Shown: one piece after another, positions 58,361-64,000 of the stretch
Layout of the letters: each line of letters starts with the position of its first letter
Numbering within the stretch: the stretch's first letter is position 1
Assembly (NCBI GenBank): GCA_028274465.1
Contig: CM051455.1
Coordinates: forward strand, 54,454,738 to 54,518,737
Direction of reading: 5' to 3'
DNA length: 64,000 nucleotides
Source: Plantago ovata
Taxonomy: Eukaryota > Streptophyta > Magnoliopsida > Lamiales > Plantaginaceae
Notes under the pieces: model-generated
What the model was told of the DNA's origin: nothing
Database searches by the model: none
What the model saw: the letters and a program-made list of their open reading frames with translations, nothing else
Made by a program: the position numbers and the translations under genes

Positions 58361-59369
58361 TCATTTTTCCTCCTTGATGACCCTCCGAATGAGCTTCGGA
58401 ACAAACTCCGCCTTGTGCGGTGGAGTGCTGCCACTCGAAGAACCGTCCGAGGAAGTAACAAAGTCCCAAACAATCTCTCTTTTAGCCGCACTCTTCTCCG
58501 CACTAGCCTTCCGTGCTGCAATCCATTGCTCTTCAGTTCCCATTTCAATGCCCGGGGAGCTCAGAGTTGGTGAGGAAAAACGCATCTTGAAAGGTTAATC
58601 CGGCGATGATATGCCAATGTTCCATCCGGGACCACCCATCCCAACAATCCGACCGAACTCGGAACCTCGAGCATTGATGGCATAGTCAGTTTCAAGCACA
58701 GCTCCTCCGAAAGCCAACGGGGCGGGGGAGTTAGGCATTTGAGCTGGGAACTTATCAAGTTCGAAGGTTGGTGGAATTTTCACGCGGCTTTCCTCCGTCA
58801 ATTCCACGGTGTCTTCAACCACTAGCTCTTGTTCAACGTACTTTCCAAGAGGTCCATCAAAGATCAAGGACAGCTCATGGCGGAGAGGGTCGGCAACCAA
58901 GAAGTACCAGCTGCAACGATCATCTAACTGCATTTAAAACGATCGAAAAGTTATTTTGTCATATAAACATATTGTACGTGGTTAGTTTTATTGTTATTAG
59001 CGTACGAAAGAACTTGCCTTCAAAGCTTTCTCCCACTGTCCATCATTTCCTTCGAACTTGCCGAGTTCGGAGTTGAATTTCAGTTCAGTGTGGTTAAGCA
59101 TTCTCTGAGTCACGACATGACGGTGGTGGAGGTCATAGAGGGCATCCATGATCTGAGCGGTGGTATAGGTCTTCTTGAACTTGTACTTCAGGGCGGAAAC
59201 CACAATCGTCACCCCGATGTCAATATGCGTTGGCCAGTCCCACGTTTTGGGATCATGTGCAAGTTGAGCAAGGGCATCGACCACGTATTCAGCATGGTTT
59301 TTTGGGAAAGTGGACTTGTAGAACAAGAGCGAGAGAGCGGAGCGGACGGGCTTGGTTTTCCTTCCATCG
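58361..59369 (-). CDS. Unrecognised gene with a GC-AG intron (frame disturbed at the start)
   Basis: A TATA box (CTATAAATAG, 59473-59482) lies about 105 bp upstream of an ATG at 59369. The conserved-looking frame (FYKSTFPKNHAEYVVDALAQLA, HIDIGVTIVVSALKYKF, TAQIMDALYDLHHRHVVTQRML) is entered only after a frame change in a CT-rich run near 59335. The exon ends at 59018 with AAG/GCAAGT, a textbook GC-AG donor; the acceptor TGCAG is at 58928 and the next exon (LDDRCSWYFLVADPLRHEL) stops at 58595. In-frame sequence (TEEQWIAARKASAEKSAAKRE) continues to 58361 after that stop. The protein would be soluble and acidic. I do not recognise the domain; the helical segment looks like a small DNA- or protein-binding fold. 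Confidence 0.55.
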
Positions 59370-59472
59370 TGGGGGGTGGGTAATGGTTGTGTAGAGGGGT
59401 TGTTGTTAGAAGAATATTAAAGTAGCTTGTTTGTTGTTTGGATTGATGTGAAGAAGAACTACTTCTTGGAAG

Positions 59473-59482
59473 CTATTTATAG
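59473..59482 (-). promoter_or_regulatory. TATA box of the unrecognised gene
   Basis: CTATAAATAG on the minus strand (plus CTATTTATAG) upstream of the ATG at 59369. Confidence 0.65.
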
Positions 59483-59489
59483 AGTACTG

Positions 59490-60045
59490 TATCAGTTTGC
59501 ATGGTCTTCATATTAATAAATGAATGCCAACCAACTACTTTTCCTAGCCATAATTCGTCCCTATATTTCAGTACTTGTTTAATGTACGAAATTAGCCTAC
59601 TGACCAAATGAGCTCGTTCCTTCATGTCGATCTTTTTGAGTTCGTTCGGCCGAATTTAACAACATCTAACGGTTCAACTATACATTCTGTTTCGTTTACA
59701 TTACCTACCTATGATATCTCCAAGTGAACTACATTTTCAAAAACAGTAACATAAGGACATATAGATTTATAACATACAAATAATTCATAAAACCAGCATT
59801 CCAACAAGCCAACCAACATTGATCAACACGAACATAATTCATAACTGATACAGGTTTTACCGTTCGAGTACAGTCATCCACAAAAAGAGAAACACCATAA
59901 AACGAAAAGCTTAAGCAGAAATTAAAAATAATGTCTTAACGATTACACAACATAAAACGAGAACCAACTTACAAAGTCATGTAAGATGAATACTAGACAG
60001 TCTTGTTCAAGTGCTAAACGGATCAACTTCAACGTGCCTTTACTC
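59490..60045. other. Intergenic, no gene seen
   Basis: AT-rich spacer between two minus-strand genes. Confidence 0.5.
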
Positions 60046-62078
60046 CTACTCAGCCTCCACCTTAACCCGAACAGCAGGTGCGTTGGGTGTGTTGTCCAAC
60101 TCATCCTCGGTCACCCCAATCACCTCAAACTTACCCGGTAGTGGATTGTTCAGGGGCATCATGAAGCTGTCGCCAGTCGCAAAGTCCCAGAAGTCACCCT
60201 GCTGTAGAGGAACACGGGGCTTCTTAGCGGTGTCGATGTACCAGGTTTCACCGAATGCTTCCTTCCTGGCCAGTTCTCTAGCCCCATCTTGCAACCTCAA
60301 CTCATGCAGCTCAGATGCCTCTGTGTAGTGATGGTGAGCATTGAAGTTTCTGGAAACTTTAGGGACCCGATCAGACAGAGAGTAGTACACAGACCTAATA
60401 TTGTTCCCCTCCGGATAAGTCCGGAACTCGGCATCCTGGCCGTAAATACGTACAATCTAGCGGCTATGTGCGTCACAATTCTCCCACATTTGAACCATGG
60501 AGAAATAACTGTCCAATGGCCTCAAACCAACGGGGGGGGGGGTTCGCCTCGGGGTGAGTGTAACCATGGTACCAGAACCTCGAAGGCAGTATCGGCTCGA
60601 GCAAAAGCATCTCAACAGCCAGGCAGAGTTCCGAAAGCGAATAGTCCTCGGGGTCCACATTGTGGATGTAGTGGGTCCAGCCACCCAGATACTGCAAGTC
60701 CCCAGTCGTTGCACCATGCCAACGGCCCCCGATCTTCAGCTCAATAGTGCGCATATAGTCCAGGATCCCTGCAGTAGATGGAGAATCAACGGCAATAACT
60801 TAGTTTCATCAATTTCAGTAGATGGATTAAAGAACGATGCATAGTTACAACACTTGAATTGTTTGAGAGTTTTGGTTCCAGATTATGTCACTTTTATGTC
60901 ATCTACATGTCTAATAAAGATTCTTCACATGTATTGTTTGATAGTTTTGTTTCTAAATTCGTTAAACTAATCAACATATCACAACACTTAATCATGCATC
61001 TTTGTAGATGCATTGGCAGCGACTATCAGTATAAACATTATAATCCAAATAAACTCACATGAAATAGGGCAAAGCACTAACATGTTGTTCATATTATAGA
61101 AAACAGAGGACAACCTATGCTGGGATAGCTCAGACTACATCAATAGACTCAATTATGTAACTTAACCAAGTGATCAGACATATTGAACATCATGTAGAAG
61201 AAGCAAGCCAACAACTGGCTGGTTCTAAGCCATAACCTATGATGTTAACAGCAGTAAATCATAAATTCAAACCTATCACAACCAACGTACTCAACAACAA
61301 GTATAACCTATGAAATAGGGGTCATTTCCAGTCAATTCATCCGTATCCTCTACAAATTGACAAGCAAAGTATTTCATGGCAACCAAAAGCTTGCATTTAA
61401 GATGGTACTAGGATGAGATGCCAGTAAGATAAACAAGTAGAGTGAGCTATCATCCCAACTTAAATGAGGCATTCACGTACAACAGTGAGCATACCCTATG
61501 CATCTGTACTACATTCTTAAATTAAGAGCAAAATCTTTGAAGACAAACTCATAAAGACAGATATCACATCCCATTTGCTCTATGTCGCTAGAAACAGAGC
61601 CCTCTTGACTGAAAGAAACACATCCTCAATCAAAGTCAATTTTCTATCACTATGCTAGTACATGCAGAAACCCCCAAAGTAAGCATGAAACTCAATCTTT
61701 TACCATCATGCTCAATCTTACACTAACAACATGTTTCTTACCCAATACTTGCAGATCTAATTTGACCTACCAGATTGACGAATTGGGATACGAATCATGC
61801 TTAATCTTTGACAATCAATAATAAATCTATCTACAAATTAATCGTTATCGACCACAAAAGGAAGAATTACAAAACGATCACACACTCGAAATCGGAATGA
61901 GCAAAACCAAACATTTCAGACAAATACGGATTCAGCAGAGAGACGGAGGAAGAGGGATCTTACTCTTGTCCCGTCTGGGTCCTGGTTTCGGCCCGGTACG
62001 CTTTGGGTATGGGGTGCCCGGTCCGGTGCCGTTGCCGTCAGGTTTGAGGAGGTACCGATTCAACCTTGGGTTCTCCAT
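60046..62078 (-). pseudogene. PB1-like domain protein with a long first intron; frameshift and stop
   Basis: Exon 1 is 62078-61964 (MENPRLNRYLLKPDGNGTGPG, basic and Pro-rich). The intron 61963-60769 (GTAAGA to TGCAG) is spliced in phase to exon 2 from 60768 (RILDYMRTIELKIGGRWHG). This begins a domain like the plant PB1-like family: ELKIGGRW, LQYLGGWTHYIHNVDPEDYSLSEL, FWYHGY, then GLRPLDSYFSMVQMWENC in another frame. The frame changes at a G11/C11 homopolymer (60532-60542) and a TAG follows near 60461, after which IVRIYGQDAEFRTYPEGNN continues to the stop at 60046. PB1-like domains occur in plant MULE transposases and related host proteins. Homopolymer indels make assembly error plausible for the frameshift; the extra TAG argues for decay. 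Confidence 0.65.
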
Positions 62079-62099
62079 CGCTTTGAATGACGTGACAGA

Positions 62100-63074
62100 G
62101 TAGTGGTTGGAGGAGGATTAATGAGGTAGTGGGTGGAAGAGAATCCTATATGGCTTCTTTATTGGGAAGTGACAGGATAAGACTTAAACAGAGCAAGGAA
62201 GATGAAATGGCCGTTGTACCACTGTCATTTGCACTGTTTGATGTTTTGAAGATAATGGCAAAATATATCTTGGACAGAGCCACTAAGCTTTTGTGATATC
62301 ACATAGGTCATCTCACATAAAATCTTAGAGGGAATGATGATCTTTGGGGCTCGTGAAATTGCAGTATGCTTAATTGCTCTGTTCTTCTTTTCACCCAATA
62401 TGAGTACAGTATACTTGCATGCTCACAGGACAGTTTCGCGCGTGTACGAAATATATCCTCATGCAAGTTGGATTAGGTTGTTTTAAAAATAATGTTGATA
62501 ATTGATGTACTGTTTTTGTACTCAATTTGCCTGTTTTTGTACTCAATTTGCCTACTAGTGTACTCCACCTAGCTTAATAAATTGAAGAAAAAGGTACCCT
62601 AATCTTACATCTACTACAACATTTGGATGCCACTTGTAACCATCCAAGGGATGCATATGATGTTGGTCAAGTTGCGGTCCACACAACTAAACGATTTCAC
62701 ATTCGTAACGATGGATTAAATCTTCTAATAGTTCGTGATATTGTAATCGTGATCTTTTAAGTCCTTCAGTCGTCATGAGTACACTCTACTCGTTTTTTAA
62801 TAATCGTGAACGGGTTAAATCCGGGTAAACATGGATGCTACGATATCGTAACAAACGTAACTACGAAGCCGAAGTTTAAATATAGTGTTTAGGTATTAAA
62901 CGATTTTAGGCCATTATTTACTTAGAATAAGCATACTAAACTTGCATGAACATGCTAGAGTGTCACTTGAGTTAGGGCTATATATAAACACAATAACCTC
63001 ATTCATTCACCTCACTCTCATGTCCTCATACTTTTGGAAAAAAAAAAACACCACAAAAATTCCTATACTAACAA
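62100..63074. other. Divergent promoter region of the PB1-like and GRF genes
   Basis: Almost 1 kb between two divergently transcribed genes. TATATATAAA at 62979-62988 is the likely core promoter of the GRF gene. A 22-bp unit (TTTTTGTACTCAATTTGCCT) is duplicated in tandem near 62513-62552. Confidence 0.55.
62979..62988 (+). promoter_or_regulatory. TATA box of the GRF zinc-finger gene
   Basis: TATATATAAA about 90 bp upstream of the ATG at 63075. Confidence 0.65.
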
Positions 63075-63688
63075 ATGGATCCTACCCCCACCCGAACTTG
63101 CATTTGCAACAACGAAGCTCGAATCTTCGTGTCAATGACTCAACGCAATCCGGGAAGAAGGTTTGCCAAGTGCGCCCGTGCTTACGTAAGCCACTCGATA
63201 TTCACATTCAAATTCGAAGGTAAAGTATCTTTCTTGTTTCTTGCTAGAATCTTCGTGTCTAACATAATGTCTACGGTCTTTCGCAGTCGGATCACGGATG
63301 CCCATTCTGGGAGTGGGTGGACCCCGAGCTAGACGACTACTACCGGGCACTTTTCAATGAATACCGACAACGAATGGACGAGATGAGCTCGCAAATAGAG
63401 AGTCTAGAAAGGCAGATCTAGACCTTGGAGGACTTCATCTTGGCAATGAAGCCTCCGTCGGACTCTGATTCCGAGTCTATCGATGTCTCCTTTAACAATG
63501 CTCACTCAGACAGTGATGATGAGGGTGAGGTTGTTGAGATGACTGTCACATCGGCAGTGGGGATATCGGCAGTATCTGCTGAGGGTGGTGATGGACAGAA
63601 GCGCCCCTGCAATCCCGGAGTTGGAACCCTCATCATCGTCATCCTCACCGTGATCACTTCAATGATGTATGGCTACCTCTTGGCTTAG
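63075..63688 (+). pseudogene. GRF-type zinc-finger protein with C-terminal membrane segment, interrupted by a stop
   Basis: Exon 1 is 63075-63185 and exon 2 starts at 63287 (donor GCTTAC/GTAAGC, acceptor TTCGCAG), joined in phase. Together they form the GRF zinc finger: TCICNNEA, QRNPGRRFAKCARAY, SDHGCPFWEWVD, with CxC, C and C zinc ligands; the intron splits the finger. Then follows a coiled-coil-like helix (YRQRMDEMSSQIESLERQI) to a TAG at 63418-63420. In-frame downstream sequence encodes an acidic Ser/Asp region and one hydrophobic segment (GTLIIVILTVITSMMYGYLLA) ending at 63688. GRF fingers bind single-stranded nucleic acid. The TAG either truncates the protein to 81 residues without the membrane segment or is a recent nonsense change. 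Confidence 0.78.
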
Positions 63689-64000
63689 TTCCACGCCAAT
63701 ATTTGTTTCATTTCAACTTTAAGATGTTTTCCCGTTTCGATCCTAAAAAATGCACTACTATTTCCTTTTGCTGTGCCATTGGCATTTTCAGTTTGTATCT
63801 CTACCAATTCGGCAATCAAGTAATGAAATCGGCTTATATTTGATGGAATGATTAATCAGATACATATTTTTGCAAACGATCGTTGAAATACGCCTTGTGC
63901 TACATAAATAATACACTATGTTTATATACGATAACGAACAGATAACCGAACAAGGAAAATCGTGGCAACCACTGGATCAACGTAGAGACTCAATAAAGCA
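63689..64000. other. 3' flank, no gene seen
   Basis: Downstream of the GRF gene; AT-rich, with nothing else recognised before the window edge. Confidence 0.5.

Overview
The window is nuclear DNA of a flowering plant, almost certainly a eudicot. The evidence is spliced genes with GT-AG introns, cell-wall xyloglucan endotransglucosylases (XTH), a protodermal factor 1 gene, F-box/DUF295 proteins, and a mixture of plant transposon classes (LINE, Ty3/Tat, TRIM, Stowaway, Mutator-type and PIF/Harbinger). The species cannot be named from the sequence. Intergenic DNA is AT-rich and clearly transposon-derived.

Layout. 1-2946: 5' part of a minus-strand LINE, with an open endonuclease frame running off the left edge and a broken gag-like ORF1. 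3979-4244: Stowaway MITE. 5433-7234: minus-strand PDF1-like gene with a TATA box and a perfect L1 box. 7850-8727: Mutator-type MITE. 9-15 kb: no convincing gene, MITE debris, a (CA)n tract and a five-copy ~130-bp tandem array. 15.4-16.9 kb: 3' remnant of another LINE. 18331-29746: 11.3-kb Ty3/gypsy Tat-lineage retrotransposon on the minus strand (two 460-bp LTRs, PBS, PPT, gag, protease, RT, RNase H, second RNase H, integrase), which carries an intron-containing gene on the opposite strand. 30757-31420: TIR element. 31.7-32.9 kb: XTH gene. 38.7-39.5 kb: intact gene for an unrecognised protein with internal repeats. 40.9-42.5 kb: a TRIM retroelement amplified in tandem. 44.0-44.9 kb: stand-alone DUF4283/zinc-knuckle gene. 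45.7-46.8 kb: second XTH, with an inverted XTH fragment at 47.4-47.7 kb. 47.9-51.5 kb: head-to-head F-box/DUF295 pair, one intact and one broken. 52646-53539: Mutator-type MITE filled with AGCTCCGATCGGAGCT-like palindromes. 54.9-57.8 kb: decayed PIF/Harbinger transposon (transposase plus Myb/SANT protein). 58.3-63.7 kb: a cluster of three poorly known genes (unrecognised, PB1-like, GRF zinc finger).

How the parts relate. The host genes that look functional are the two XTHs (secreted wall-remodelling enzymes), the PDF1-like gene (secreted epidermal proline-rich protein under an L1 box), one F-box gene, the DUF4283 gene and the repeat-protein gene. They are not a pathway; they are single genes in a transposon-rich landscape. 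Many other reading frames carry one-base frameshifts, often in homopolymers or short repeats, so true decay and assembly indels cannot be separated from sequence alone.

The most unusual items are: the antisense, spliced gene inside the Tat element; that element's tandem LTR architecture and strong TTCGAA enrichment; the TRIM tandem amplification; the possibly domesticated LINE ORF1-like gene; the repeat-containing 262-residue protein; and the PB1-like/GRF/unknown gene cluster at the right end.
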